NCBI GenBank assembly: GCA_009780275.1
Contig: WRAI01000017.1
Span: 1-53,166, forward strand
DNA: 53,166 nucleotides
Direction: 5' to 3'
DNA from: Oscillospiraceae bacterium
GTDB lineage: Bacteria; Bacillota; Clostridia; Oscillospirales; UBA929
This document shows positions 42,340-52,092 of this stretch, in pieces. The number at the start of each line of letters is the position of its first letter. Position 1 is the stretch's first letter. The notes below the pieces were generated by a model. The model worked only from the letters and a program-made list of their open reading frames with translations. It had not been told where the DNA came from and made no database searches. The translations under genes were made by a program, and so were the position numbers.

Positions 42340-43638
42340 TTAACCCCGAATTCCGAATCCCGAATTCTGAACTTCTAAATACGCTTCTTCCATCATGTAA
42401 TGCGAGCCGCAAATCAACACTAAATCGCCATCTTGCGCCGCCTTTAACGCCATTTTAACCGCATTCGTGACTGTCTCGCAGGTTTTTACATCAGCACAAT
42501 GCGCACTCGCCAACGCGGCTAAGTCCTCGGCAGGCATAACACGGTCGGCATTCGCCGCGGTTGCATAAAACACCTTACAATGCGGCGCAAGTAAACCAAC
42601 GCATACATCCGCCTGCTTGCCGCGGCGCATACTGACAACGGCGTGAATTTCGCGCCCTTCGTACATTGATCTCAACGAATTCACCAACGCATACATACCG
42701 TCGGGATTGTGCGCAACATCCGCCATGACCAGCGGCTTTTCGCTCAAAATCTGCTGCCGCCCCGCCCACTCTACCGATTGCAAACCGTCTTGAATCACTT
42801 GCTCATCAACCACTACGCCGCAAAGACGCAGTTGCTCTAAACAGTCAATTGCAACGGCAGCATTTTTAACTTGATGTTCGCCCGCCAACGCCAAACAATA
42901 CGGCTTGCCGCGGTATGTGAACCGCGTTTGCGCCGGCGTTGCTTCCAAGATAATAATAGACTCCGGCTCGGTAAATGTCAAAGGAATTTCCTTGACAAGC
43001 GATTGCTCTAAAATCACGTTCAACACGCCGTCAGACTGCCCGCCCATTGCCACAGCACGGCTGCCACGCTTGAATATACCACATTTTTCGTACGCAATTT
43101 GCGGTAATGTGTCGCCGAGGTATTCCATATGGTCAAACGCAATCGCCGTCACCGCCGCAATCAACGGCGGCTCAATCACATTGGTAGCGTCCCAACGCCC
43201 GCCCATGCCGACCTCAATCACGCAAAAATCAACGTCATGCGCCGAAAACACTTGCAACGTCACGGCCACAACAATTTCAAATTCGCTCGGCGGCTCTTCC
43301 CCGTCGCGTTCCATTTGTTCGATAACCGCCTTGACTGCCGTCATCCGCTCTGCCAATTCGTCCTGCGAAATCATCTCGCCGTTAATACGGATTCGCTCAC
43401 AAAAATCAAACATATACGGCGACGTACACAACCCCACACGATAGCCCTGTTTACGCAGCACCGCGTCAATCATAGCACACGTCGACCCCTTGCCGTTCGT
43501 GCCGGCGACATGAATACAACGCAAGCCTTTTTCGGGATTACCCATCGCATTGAGCAATGCTTGAATGCGTGTTAAACCAGGCTTTGTGCCAAACTTCGCA
43601 ACACCATGTAAATAATTTAACGACTCCTGATAGTTCAC
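42340..43638 (-). CDS. folC: Bifunctional folylpolyglutamate/dihydrofolate synthase
   Basis: This 432-aa Mur-ligase-family enzyme joins glutamate to dihydropteroate and folates. IHVAGTNGKGSTCAMIDAVL is the P-loop, CTSPYMFDFCERIRINGEMI the family box, VIEVGMGGRWDATNVI the central motif, and DVAHNPDGM the C-terminal domain motif. It overlaps the valS stop by 4 bp. The C-terminus (EVQNSGFGIRG) is encoded by a short repetitive stretch at 42345-42370 and looks like a non-native tail. Confidence 0.95.
   Translation of the reverse strand: MNYQESLNYLHGVAKFGTKPGLTRIQALLNAMGNPEKGLRCIHVAGTNGKGSTCAMIDAVLRKQGYRVGLCTSPYMFDFCERIRINGEMISQDELAERMTAVKAVIEQMERDGEEPPSEFEIVVAVTLQVFSAHDVDFCVIEVGMGGRWDATNVIEPPLIAAVTAIAFDHMEYLGDTLPQIAYEKCGIFKRGSRAVAMGGQSDGVLNVILEQSLVKEIPLTFTEPESIIILEATPAQTRFTYRGKPYCLALAGEHQVKNAAVAIDCLEQLRLCGVVVDEQVIQDGLQSVEWAGRQQILSEKPLVMADVAHNPDGMYALVNSLRSMYEGREIHAVVSMRRGKQADVCVGLLAPHCKVFYATAANADRVMPAEDLAALASAHCADVKTCETVTNAVKMALKAAQDGDLVLICGSHYMMEEAYLEVQNSGFGIRG
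42345..42370. repeat. Short AATTCGGG-type repeat at the folC 3' end
   Basis: The minus strand reads CAGAATTCGGGATTCGGAATTCGGGG-like DNA: three near-copies of an (A)ATTCGG(G) unit. It covers the last codons and stop region of folC just before murC. Confidence 0.5.
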
Positions 43639-46241
43639 AAACTGCCCAATCCTTCCGTGATTTTCGCCAATTTCGCCATTAATGATGCCTCTTTTTCTCG
43701 GTCGGCCGCAACGACATTCGGCGGTGCTTTGGCAATGAATCCCTCATTGTTCAACCGCGCTTGCAACGGCGCAAGCTCTTTTTCCACTTTGACTTTCTCA
43801 GCCTGCAACCGCTTGATCTCGGCCTCACGATCAACCAACTGATCTAATGGCAGAAGAATCAGCGCCTCCTGCGTCATTACTTGCACATATCCTGTCAAGT
43901 CACTTGGTTTAACATTCGTAACCGACACTTCACTGCCCGAAGCCAACCTACACAACACAGCTTGACCTGCATCATAAGCGACAAGCTCGTCTGTTACAAT
44001 CATAAGTGCCGTCTTTTTGCTCGGCGGAATATTCATCTCGGCACGCTTGGCACGGATGGCGCGGATAGCTTCCATCACGCGTTCCATCGCCGCGGTTTCT
44101 GCCGCATACGGCGCATTGCCGTCAGCTTGCGGCCATGTGCCGCGCACGAGTAAATCACACGGTTTATGCGGCAACGATTGCCATATTTCCTCGGTAATAA
44201 ATGGCATAAACGGGTGCAACAACGTCAAAATCTTGGACAAAACGTATGTCAACACGCGCTGAACGTCCTGTTCGTGCGCAAATACGCGCGGTTTGGACAA
44301 CTCGATATACCAATCGCAAAATTCGTTCCACACAAAGTCCACCATCATCTGCGCCGCCATGCCTAAATCGTAACGGTCGATTGCCGCCGTAACATTTTGT
44401 ACTGTCGTGTGCAAACGGTTAAGAATCCATTTGTCTTCTTGCTGCAATGTATCGGGCAAGCTTGATTCGCTTAATTCAACATCGTTACTCAGTACAAATC
44501 TTGCCGCGTTCCATAGCTTATTCCCGAAATTTCGCATAGATTCGCACTTCTCGTCGCTAAACCGCAAGTCGTTGCCGTTGCCTACGCCAATTGTCAACGC
44601 CAAGCGCAACGAATCTGCGCCATACTTTTGCACCATTTCAACCACATCAACGCCGTTGTCGAGCGATTTTGAAATTTTTCGCCCATCTTCAGCCCGCACA
44701 AGACCGTGAATAAACGCCGTTTTGAACGGCACATCGCCCATGAATTCCAAGCCCATAACAATCATGCGCGCAACCCAAAAGAAAATGATGTCGTACGCGG
44801 GGTTGACAACCATTGTGGGATAAAAATACGCCAAATCGGATGTTTTCTCCGGCCAGCCAAAGACCTCAAATGGCCACAATGCCGCCGAAAACCACGTATC
44901 CAGCACATCAGAATCCTGCTGCCAATCATTTTGCCCGCATTTTTGGCATTCCTTCGGCACGGCACGCGCCACAACAAGTTCGTCGCACGCCGCGCAAGTG
45001 TAGGCCGGAATGCGGTGTCCCCACCACAATTGCCGCGAAATACACCAATCGCGAATATTTTCCATCCAGTGTAAATAAATTTTCGTAAAACGTTCCGGTT
45101 CAAACGCCATTTTCCCGTTTTTTACAACGTCTATCGCTTTTTTCGCCAACGGCTCCATTTTGACAAACCACTGCTCACTCGCCAGCGGCTCAACTGTGTC
45201 TTTGCAACGATAGCAGCTACCAACGGCGTGAGTGCGTTTTTCGGTTTTTGCAAGCAGCCCCGCTGCTTCTAGATCAGCCAGCATTTTCTTGCGCGCATCA
45301 TAACGCGCTAAGCCTTGATACTGCCCGCCATTTTCGTTTACAACAGCCTGCCCGTCCAGCACAATCAATTGCGCCAAGCCGTGCCGCTGCGCTACATCAA
45401 AGTCATTCGGGTCATGCGACGGCGTGATTTTTACACAGCCCGTGCCAAATTCGCGGTCGACATATTCGTCGGCAATTACGGGGATTTCGCGCCCAACAAG
45501 CGGCAGCACCACCATCTTGCCTACCAAGTGCGTATATCGCTCATCTTCGGGGTGTACGGCAACCGCCATGTCGCCCAGCATCGTTTCAGGGCGCGTCGTC
45601 GCAACGATCAAATACTCGTCAGTGCCTTTAACAGGATACTTGATATGCCACAAATTTCCTTCACGGTCGTTATGCTCAACCTCATCGTTCGCCAACGCCG
45701 TTTCACATTTCGGACACCAGTTGATAATGCGCAACCCTTTATAAATCAAGCCTTTTTCGTACAGCTTAACAAATGCCTCAACCACTGCACGAGAACATCC
45801 CTCGTCCATGGTAAAACGCTGACGTTCCCAGTCACAGGACACACCAAGGCTCTTAAACTGCTCAAAAATACGCCCGCCGTACTGTTCTTTCCACGCCCAA
45901 ACATGTTCAAGAAATTTCTCACGCCCCAAATCGTGGCGCGTCACACCATGCTCTTCGCGCAGCATTTTTTCCACACGCGCTTGCGTTGCAATGCCGGCAT
46001 GGTCAATACCGGGAACCCAACACGATTCATACCCCTGCAAGCGTTTGGCGCGAATAAGAATGTCCTGCAAACTGTTGTCATAAGCGTGACCGATGTGCAG
46101 CTGCCCTGTTACATTCGGCGGCGGCATAGCGATAGAAAACGGCGGTTTATCGGGATTGACCCGGGCGCGAAAAGCGTTTGCGTCCATCCACATGGCATAT
46201 GTGCGACTTTCAGCAGCGGCATGATTATAGTTCTTTTCCAT
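43635..46241 (-). CDS. valS: Valyl-tRNA synthetase
   Basis: This 868-aa class Ia synthetase has PPPNVTGQLHIGHAYD containing the HIGH motif, the editing domain (TTRPETMLGDMAVAV), GRKISKSLDNGVD as the KMSKS-type loop, anticodon-binding helices, and the C-terminal coiled coil (AEIKRLQAEKVKVEKELAPL). The length is normal for Firmicutes. The 114 bp upstream shows no T-box element. Two of its zinc-type CxxC pairs are visible in the catalytic insert (CAACDEL, CQKCGQN). Confidence 0.97.
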   Translation of the reverse strand: MEKNYNHAAAESRTYAMWMDANAFRARVNPDKPPFSIAMPPPNVTGQLHIGHAYDNSLQDILIRAKRLQGYESCWVPGIDHAGIATQARVEKMLREEHGVTRHDLGREKFLEHVWAWKEQYGGRIFEQFKSLGVSCDWERQRFTMDEGCSRAVVEAFVKLYEKGLIYKGLRIINWCPKCETALANDEVEHNDREGNLWHIKYPVKGTDEYLIVATTRPETMLGDMAVAVHPEDERYTHLVGKMVVLPLVGREIPVIADEYVDREFGTGCVKITPSHDPNDFDVAQRHGLAQLIVLDGQAVVNENGGQYQGLARYDARKKMLADLEAAGLLAKTEKRTHAVGSCYRCKDTVEPLASEQWFVKMEPLAKKAIDVVKNGKMAFEPERFTKIYLHWMENIRDWCISRQLWWGHRIPAYTCAACDELVVARAVPKECQKCGQNDWQQDSDVLDTWFSAALWPFEVFGWPEKTSDLAYFYPTMVVNPAYDIIFFWVARMIVMGLEFMGDVPFKTAFIHGLVRAEDGRKISKSLDNGVDVVEMVQKYGADSLRLALTIGVGNGNDLRFSDEKCESMRNFGNKLWNAARFVLSNDVELSESSLPDTLQQEDKWILNRLHTTVQNVTAAIDRYDLGMAAQMMVDFVWNEFCDWYIELSKPRVFAHEQDVQRVLTYVLSKILTLLHPFMPFITEEIWQSLPHKPCDLLVRGTWPQADGNAPYAAETAAMERVMEAIRAIRAKRAEMNIPPSKKTALMIVTDELVAYDAGQAVLCRLASGSEVSVTNVKPSDLTGYVQVMTQEALILLPLDQLVDREAEIKRLQAEKVKVEKELAPLQARLNNEGFIAKAPPNVVAADREKEASLMAKLAKITEGLGSL

Positions 46242-46355
46242 GACTTATCTCCAATTCGGGTTAAAAATGTATAACTTTAATAGTATATACCATATCGGCG
46301 TATTTGTCCACATTGCAGAAAATGCTTGTTGGACGGCATAACCCCAGAGATTGCA

Positions 46356-47072
46356 TCATGCTTTTTTGCCCTTATTTTGTTGCTGCAAAAACATCCCTAT
46401 ACTGACAGCAATTATCGCTACAATGACAATTGCCATAATTTGTCTGAAAAATCTTGCAAAAAGTCCGGCAAAATCAATAAAAAATCCTTGATTATCTAAT
46501 ATAATTTCGCCGGTTTCAATGTCAAAAACCACCGTTCTGCGCTCGTCCGTTCGTATTGTCAGCTCGTTGCTTTCGGCATCAAAGTTTGTAATTGACCAGT
46601 TGTACCGATACGGTCTTGCAAAATCCATCTCCCTACGTCTTGTTTCTGCATCAGGATTATTTAACAAATGATGCCTTGAATATGTTCTGACAACTTCGCC
46701 ATACGCATAAAAAACCAACGACTGGCTCCTGCCCGATGAGCAAGTAACAGACGAAACAAAATACGACATATCATTGGAAAAATACGCCCGCAGCCCCAGC
46801 CATGCCCTCCTAAAATGATTGATGGTATATACAAGTTGCCTCGGCTCTGTATTTGTATAAATCGCCGCTCTTTCATCACCATCTTCGTGTTCAAACCGAT
46901 AATAGCCGCTCTCTTCGCAAAAGACGTAACCGTAGAAACGAAACACCCTTGTTTGGTCCTCTGAGATAATCTCAAACGATTCCGGCGGCGCAATCGACAA
47001 CGCCATAACAGGCATTACAACAATATTAAGCAGCACTGTAATCAACGCGACCAATATGACTAACTTTTTCAT
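46356..47072 (-). CDS. Uncharacterised secreted/membrane-anchored protein
   Basis: I do not recognise this 238-aa protein. ATG 47072 gives a signal sequence (MKKLVILVALITVLLNIVVM) ending near VMALS. A beta-rich extracellular part contains EDQTRVFRFYGYVFCEESGY, and a C-terminal helix (IMAIVIVAIIAVSIGMFLQQ) with QNKGKKA would anchor it. GGAG lies 13 nt upstream, rather far. The gene is AT-rich compared with valS and mutS2 beside it. Confidence 0.6.
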   Translation of the reverse strand: MKKLVILVALITVLLNIVVMPVMALSIAPPESFEIISEDQTRVFRFYGYVFCEESGYYRFEHEDGDERAAIYTNTEPRQLVYTINHFRRAWLGLRAYFSNDMSYFVSSVTCSSGRSQSLVFYAYGEVVRTYSRHHLLNNPDAETRRREMDFARPYRYNWSITNFDAESNELTIRTDERRTVVFDIETGEIILDNQGFFIDFAGLFARFFRQIMAIVIVAIIAVSIGMFLQQQNKGKKA

Positions 47073-47137
47073 GGCAACTTTTTTGCTCCTTATGCATGGA
47101 ATGCAAATTTCCGCATTTTTTGGTTGACATAACAACT

Positions 47138-47620
47138 TTACGCTTTATCCCCCGCGCAACAACCGCCCCGTCCCAACTCTTTTCTAAAAAATATACACCG
47201 CTCTGTTTCAACAAATCCCAACCGCAAATGAAATTTATAGCTGTCAACATTATCCAGCAAGCAATCGCTCAGAAACTCGCGGCAACCGTTCTCCCGCGCC
47301 CAATGCTCGCACACAGCAACAAGCGCGCGCGCAATACCGTTTTTACGATGTGCTTCCCGAACGTAAATTGCCTCTAAGTACCCGCAAGTTTCGTCGTACG
47401 CCTTGCCGTTTACATACTCGCTCCGCAATGCGCCGTGGCTGACGCCGATTGGCCGTTCATCTTCATACGCGAGAAAAAATGCCGACTTTTTGTTTACTAA
47501 ATCTTTCGCGGTACATTCGCGCAATTCTTCGTACGACTCATCATCGCCGTACAGTTCGCGCAACAGTTCGGTGACAAGCTCAACGTCACTTGCGCCCGCG
47601 TTTCGTAGCATAATCGCCAT
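47138..47620 (-). CDS. GNAT family N-acetyltransferase
   Basis: This 160-aa acetyl-CoA-dependent transferase has ASDVELVTELLRELYGDDES in the N-terminal helices, then YLEAIYVREAHRKNGIARAL and VAVCEHWARENG, which carry the V-x-x-x-x-R-x-x-G-I-A acetyl-CoA-binding loop. It resembles aminoglycoside 6'-acetyltransferase-type GNATs, but the substrate is unknown. It follows mutS2 closely (10 bp) and could be co-transcribed. Confidence 0.85.
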   Translation of the reverse strand: MAIMLRNAGASDVELVTELLRELYGDDESYEELRECTAKDLVNKKSAFFLAYEDERPIGVSHGALRSEYVNGKAYDETCGYLEAIYVREAHRKNGIARALVAVCEHWARENGCREFLSDCLLDNVDSYKFHLRLGFVETERCIFFRKELGRGGCCAGDKA

Positions 47621-47630
47621 GCTTTTCCTC

Positions 47631-50012
47631 CTATTTCAACGTCACAACCGTCACGCCATCTTCTCCCTCACCATAACGCCCCAGCCGAAATGCCTTAACC
47701 TGCCGATGACCCTTCAAATGCCCATGCACTGCACTTCGCAACACACCCGTACCTTTGCCATGCACAATACGCGCCGTCTCCATCTTCGCCATAACGGCAC
47801 TATCTAAATATGCGTCAACTTCCGGCAATGCCTCATCAACGTTCTTGCCAAGGATGAGCAGCTCCTGCGGCGCAGTGCGAAATGTCGGTTCATTGCTGCT
47901 GCCGTCACCGTGCCCGTAGTTTTTAGCCTCCACGGTCACTCGCTCGCGCTCAATCAGCTGCAATTCATCGACATGTGCCTTGACCTTCAAAATGCCTGCT
48001 TGCAACTCAACCTTGCCGTCTTTATCCGGTAACTTGATAACCGTTGCCTGTCCACCCAATTTCAGCATTTCGACGGTATCACCAACTTGTATAGCACATT
48101 GTTTAGGCTTTGCAGCTATTTTTCGTTTTATTTGCAAAGCTTTCTCCGTCTCATTAAGCTGCCGCTTCATGCTTGTCCGCGCCTCTTGCAATGTGTCAAA
48201 GCTGCCCTTGTTCGCCTTGCGGCGCAAAGCGGCGATTTCCTCATGCACTAAATCGGCCGCCGCCCGCGCTTCGTCTAAGATACGGTGTGCCTCAGTTTGT
48301 GCTTTTTCGGCGGCTTTTTGACGCTCGTTTTCAATCTCACGCGCCAGCCTGTCCCATTCGGCGCGTTTATTGCCTGCCAGCCGCGCATGCTCTTCAGCTG
48401 TTTGACGCGCGTCTTCCAGCTTCTTTCGCTGGCTGTCGAGTGCCGCGACGACATCCTCAACCGCCGCGTCACCCGTTTCAATATGCCGCACCGCCTGTGT
48501 GACAATATGTTCCGGCAGCCCCAGCCGCCGCGAGATGGCAAACGCATTAGACTTGCCGGGCACGCCAAGCAACAACCTATACGTCGGTTTCAATGTATCA
48601 ACATCAAATTCACATGCCGCATTTTCCACACCGGCCGTCGTCAATGCAAAGGCTTTCAGCTCGGCATAATGTGTCGTCGCAGCAATAACCGCGCCTTGAC
48701 TCCGCGCGTATTCAATAATGCTCCGCGCCAATGCCGCGCCTTCGACCGGGTCAGTCCCCGCGCCCAATTCATCAAACAAAACCAGCGTATTCTGCCCTGA
48801 TTGCGCCAAAATAGCAACAATATTCGTCATATGCGCACTAAATGTGGATAGAGATTGCTCAATGCTTTGCTCATCACCGATATCTGCCAATACTGCGCGA
48901 TAGAGCGGCACTTGGCTACCGTCATCGGCGGTAATAAACAGTCCGCAAGCTGCCATTAACGACAGTAGCCCGATGGTTTTCAACGCAACCGTCTTGCCGC
49001 CTGTGTTTGGGCCGGTCACGATAAGCGTGTCAAACGTTTCGCCCAACGTCACGGTAATCGGCACGGCAATTTTTCGGTCAAGCAGCGGGTGGCGCGCACG
49101 GCTTAGCGACAACGCGCCGTTTTCTGTAAGCGTCGGCCTGCTTGCGTACATTTCATACGCCAACTTTGCGCGGGCAAAAATGCAGTCTAGCGCAAGCAAC
49201 ATATCATGATTCATCAAAATCGCGTCGCCAACCTCAGAAACATCTCTGCTCAGCGCTGCCAAAATTCGCTCAATTTCAGCGCGTTCGGCGGCCTCCCATT
49301 CATGGATTTCGTTGTTCAGCGTCACCACTTCCTGCGGTTCGATAAAAAACGTCGCACCGCTGGAACTCACGTCATGCACCAATCCCGGCACGTCATTTTT
49401 ATGCTCGTTGCGCACCGGCACAACAAACCGCCCGCCGCGTTGCGTAATCACGGCATCTTGCAACACTTTTGAACGGGATGACACAATTTTTTGCAATACT
49501 TCACGCACTTTACTCGCCGCAATACGTTTTTTTCGACGAATATTTGCCAGTTCCGGACTGGCATGGTCAGCAATCTCGTCTTCGCCGAGAATCGCCGTTG
49601 TGATAGCGTCTTCGAGACGTTTGATGGGTTGCAAGGCGGAAAAATATTTGCTTAAATGGTTGACATTGCCCGCTTTATCTTCACTCGCATATGACTTTGC
49701 CCCCCGCGCCGTGCGCAACAAATCAGCAACCTGCAATAATTCCCCCGTAGACAATACACCGCCGTCGTTTGCCCGCTTGACAATATCTTTCACCGGGCGC
49801 AACCCGGCAAAAGACGGACTACCCTGTGTACCGATGCAATCATATGCGTTAGCCGTTTCATCCAGCAAACACTGTGCATCGTGCATATTATTCGCCGGTA
49901 TAAGTGCCACTGTCCAAGCCTTGCCCTCAGCACTTTGCGCACAATCGGCAAGCATAGCTAAAATACGCGACAACTCTAAGATGCGCATAGATTTTTGCTG
50001 CAAGTCCATCAT
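47631..50012 (-). CDS. mutS2: MutS2 family DNA/ribosome-associated ATPase
   Basis: This 793-aa protein has a MutS-like core and ATPase with GPNTGGKTVALKTIGLLSLM (Walker A), LVLFDELGAGTDPVEGAALA (Walker B) and ATTHYAELKAFAL. A coiled coil (about 510-620) and a C-terminal Smr domain with ARIVHGKGTGVLRSAVHGHL follow. MutS2 suppresses homologous recombination and rescues collided ribosomes in Firmicutes. The conserved L-D-L-R/H-G entry to the Smr domain reads ELLILGKNVDEALP here. ATG 50012 follows GGGAGAG; an upstream in-frame ATG (50033) has no such site. Confidence 0.95.
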   Translation of the reverse strand: MMDLQQKSMRILELSRILAMLADCAQSAEGKAWTVALIPANNMHDAQCLLDETANAYDCIGTQGSPSFAGLRPVKDIVKRANDGGVLSTGELLQVADLLRTARGAKSYASEDKAGNVNHLSKYFSALQPIKRLEDAITTAILGEDEIADHASPELANIRRKKRIAASKVREVLQKIVSSRSKVLQDAVITQRGGRFVVPVRNEHKNDVPGLVHDVSSSGATFFIEPQEVVTLNNEIHEWEAAERAEIERILAALSRDVSEVGDAILMNHDMLLALDCIFARAKLAYEMYASRPTLTENGALSLSRARHPLLDRKIAVPITVTLGETFDTLIVTGPNTGGKTVALKTIGLLSLMAACGLFITADDGSQVPLYRAVLADIGDEQSIEQSLSTFSAHMTNIVAILAQSGQNTLVLFDELGAGTDPVEGAALARSIIEYARSQGAVIAATTHYAELKAFALTTAGVENAACEFDVDTLKPTYRLLLGVPGKSNAFAISRRLGLPEHIVTQAVRHIETGDAAVEDVVAALDSQRKKLEDARQTAEEHARLAGNKRAEWDRLAREIENERQKAAEKAQTEAHRILDEARAAADLVHEEIAALRRKANKGSFDTLQEARTSMKRQLNETEKALQIKRKIAAKPKQCAIQVGDTVEMLKLGGQATVIKLPDKDGKVELQAGILKVKAHVDELQLIERERVTVEAKNYGHGDGSSNEPTFRTAPQELLILGKNVDEALPEVDAYLDSAVMAKMETARIVHGKGTGVLRSAVHGHLKGHRQVKAFRLGRYGEGEDGVTVVTLK

Positions 50013-50144
50013 ATTATCTCTCCCTTTTGGCACACTTTACAACGGCATTTAGTTGACAAAACTTCACTCACTTCTGATTTCGTTGTCTGCGCAACTACAC
50101 GCAAGTTTCCGGGATTCCATTTTTGCCGGACACCTGCTCAGCGC

Positions 50145-50783
50145 TTATGATAACCTCTTATAAAACACCAAGCTCTCAAACGCGTGCGCCAAGTGCGTTT
50201 GCAGATAATCTTCAGCCTCATCGCGCCAATCATCATCACTCACGACAAAGGAAAATGCCCGCTCAGTCGGCGCGGTTTGGCTATGATGAATGGCTTTCAC
50301 ACGGTCAGAAGAAAGCCCTTGCGGAGCTTCTAATTGATAACCTGCGATCGCCGCGATGCGCCACTCAAAGACCGCCTTGATATGTTCCAGCGTATACTGA
50401 GTGCCACTTAGTTTGTGCAGGGCAGTTAACATCAATCTCAGCAGCGCATCGTCCTGCCTGTCGCCGTCCGCCACGACATCGGCAACGTCGGCCATATATG
50501 TTGCCAGTGCCAGCTTCCGTACATCGCTGCGCAACGGCACAAAAAAACTGTGTGCTTCGGCGTCGTTGATAGTCAAGCGTTCGCGGTAGTCGAACACCGA
50601 AAATCGTGCATACACCAACGGCTCAACAAACGCCAACAATGGCGATTTGCGCCGCCGCGCACCCCGCGCACGCAACATCACCTTGCCATGCTGTCTGGAC
50701 AGTACGAGCAGATACGCACTGTTGTCACCATACGGCGTTGCCCGCAACACAAGGGCGTCCAACTCGCTAAATATCTGGCTCAT
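50145..50783 (-). CDS. recO: DNA repair protein RecO
   Basis: This 212-aa recombination mediator loads RecA onto SSB-coated DNA. The N-terminal OB fold has LVLRATPYGDNSAYLLVLSR and MLRARGARRRKSPLLAFVEP, typical of RecO. The usual length is about 240-260, and the zinc-binding cysteine cluster normally found in the C-terminal half is absent (no cysteines at all). The start overlaps the era stop by 4 bp. The function is probably retained. Confidence 0.9.
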   Translation of the reverse strand: MSQIFSELDALVLRATPYGDNSAYLLVLSRQHGKVMLRARGARRRKSPLLAFVEPLVYARFSVFDYRERLTINDAEAHSFFVPLRSDVRKLALATYMADVADVVADGDRQDDALLRLMLTALHKLSGTQYTLEHIKAVFEWRIAAIAGYQLEAPQGLSSDRVKAIHHSQTAPTERAFSFVVSDDDWRDEAEDYLQTHLAHAFESLVFYKRLS

Positions 50784-51661
50784 TCGACTGTGTAACCATA
50801 GCTCCGCACATGCGCCTGCGAATCACGCCAATTTTTGCGCACTTTGACCCATGTTTCCAAAAAAACTTTGCAGTTAAAGAACTTTTCCAGTTCAATCCGC
50901 GCCTGCTCGCCCACTTTTTTCAAAACAGAACCCTGCTTACCGATAACAATCGACTTGTGGCTCTCCCGCTCGCACACAATCGTCACGCCGATGCTCAGCA
51001 ACCCGGCGCTCTCTTCCCATTGCTCACACACGCAGGCAATACCGTGCGGAATCTCCTGATTCAACGCCCACAGCAACTTCTCACGCACAATTTCGCAAGC
51101 ATACTGTTGGTCGGGCTGATCTGTCACCATGCCGTCGGGAAAAAGTTGCGGCCCTTCAGGCATAAGCTTTGCCAACTCTTGCTTCAACGCGTCGACGCCA
51201 TTTCCCGTCCGCGCAGACAACGGTATCATGGCAGTAAAGTCATACTGCTCAGCGTACAGTTGCAACACAGACAGCAATTCCTGTCGCGGCAACGTGTCAA
51301 TTTTATTGATGACCAACACACAAGGCACGCCCATCGCCTTAATACGCTCCAACAAAATGCCCTCCGGCTTGCCAATACGCGCCACCGGCTCAACAACCAG
51401 CACAAGAGCATCAACATCCAGCATGCTCTCATTCACCGTGCGCTGCATGACATCATCCAACTTGTTTTTAGGCTTGTGAAAGCCCGGCGTGTCCATCAAC
51501 ACAAGCTGCACATCGTCATAATACGCCACTGCACTGATTCGATTACGCGTTGTCTGTGGCTTGTTGCTCACAATGGCGACTTTCGCGCCGCAAAGTGTAT
51601 TGGTCAACGTCGATTTTCCGGCATTTGGCCGTCCGACAATAGTAATTAAACCCGATTTCAT
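50780..51661 (-). CDS. era: GTPase Era
   Basis: This 293-aa GTPase assists 30S ribosome assembly. G1 is GRPNAGKSTLTN, the switch region has KPQTTRNRISAV, G3 is MDTPGFHKPKNKLDD, and G4 is VINKID. The C-terminal KH domain carries SIVIGKQGSVLKKVGEQARI-type sequence. It overlaps ybeY by 4 bp and recO by 4 bp, a tight operon. Confidence 0.97.
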   Translation of the reverse strand: MKSGLITIVGRPNAGKSTLTNTLCGAKVAIVSNKPQTTRNRISAVAYYDDVQLVLMDTPGFHKPKNKLDDVMQRTVNESMLDVDALVLVVEPVARIGKPEGILLERIKAMGVPCVLVINKIDTLPRQELLSVLQLYAEQYDFTAMIPLSARTGNGVDALKQELAKLMPEGPQLFPDGMVTDQPDQQYACEIVREKLLWALNQEIPHGIACVCEQWEESAGLLSIGVTIVCERESHKSIVIGKQGSVLKKVGEQARIELEKFFNCKVFLETWVKVRKNWRDSQAHVRSYGYTVE

Positions 51662-52092
51662 CGCAGTTCCCCCAATGTTTCCATAATCTCTTTCTCCCGC
51701 GCACGCATCCGCGCTTTTTCCGCGCCCTCGTCAACATGGTCGTAACCCAACAGGTGCAGTATCGAATGTACCGTCATGTAGCTAAGCTCACGCCTAACGC
51801 TATGTCCGAACTCAACAGCCTGCTGCTCTACTATCGGCAAGCAGATTGCCACATCGCCCAGAAAAACATCTTCACCGCTCGGGAACGATAGCACATCTGT
51901 GGTCTTATCAATATTCCGCGTACGAGCGTTGAGCCCGCGTATGCTTTCTTCGTCTACGCAAGCAACGGCAATTTGACGTTTGCCGTCCACACCCTCACAC
52001 CGCAACGCACACCGTGCCGCGCGTTTAATTGCTCGCCGCATACTCCACGGCGCGCTCGATACGCTAATTTTTACGTTTCGCATAATTCTCAT
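51658..52092 (-). CDS. ybeY: Endoribonuclease YbeY
   Basis: This 144-aa zinc-dependent endoribonuclease acts in rRNA maturation and quality control. TTDVLSFPSGEDVFLGDVAI and the metal motif HSILHLLGYDHVDEGAE (HxxxHxxGYDH) are diagnostic. The start at 52092 overlaps the phoH end by 29 bp. A second ATG (52083, MRNVKISV) is an equally good candidate. Neither has a strong ribosome site, so translation is likely coupled to phoH. Confidence 0.95.
   Translation of the reverse strand: MRIMRNVKISVSSAPWSMRRAIKRAARCALRCEGVDGKRQIAVACVDEESIRGLNARTRNIDKTTDVLSFPSGEDVFLGDVAICLPIVEQQAVEFGHSVRRELSYMTVHSILHLLGYDHVDEGAEKARMRAREKEIMETLGELR

Noticed and set aside
45315-46274. 319-codon plus-strand frame
   Set aside because: It lies antisense to valS, which is certain; the frame is a by-product of codon bias.
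46242-46355. T-box leader before valS (also checked before asnS)
   Set aside because: The space is too short and the conserved TGG-N-ACCGCG-type antiterminator is not seen.
50810-51649. 279-codon plus-strand frame
   Set aside because: It is antisense to era across its whole length, with no independent support.
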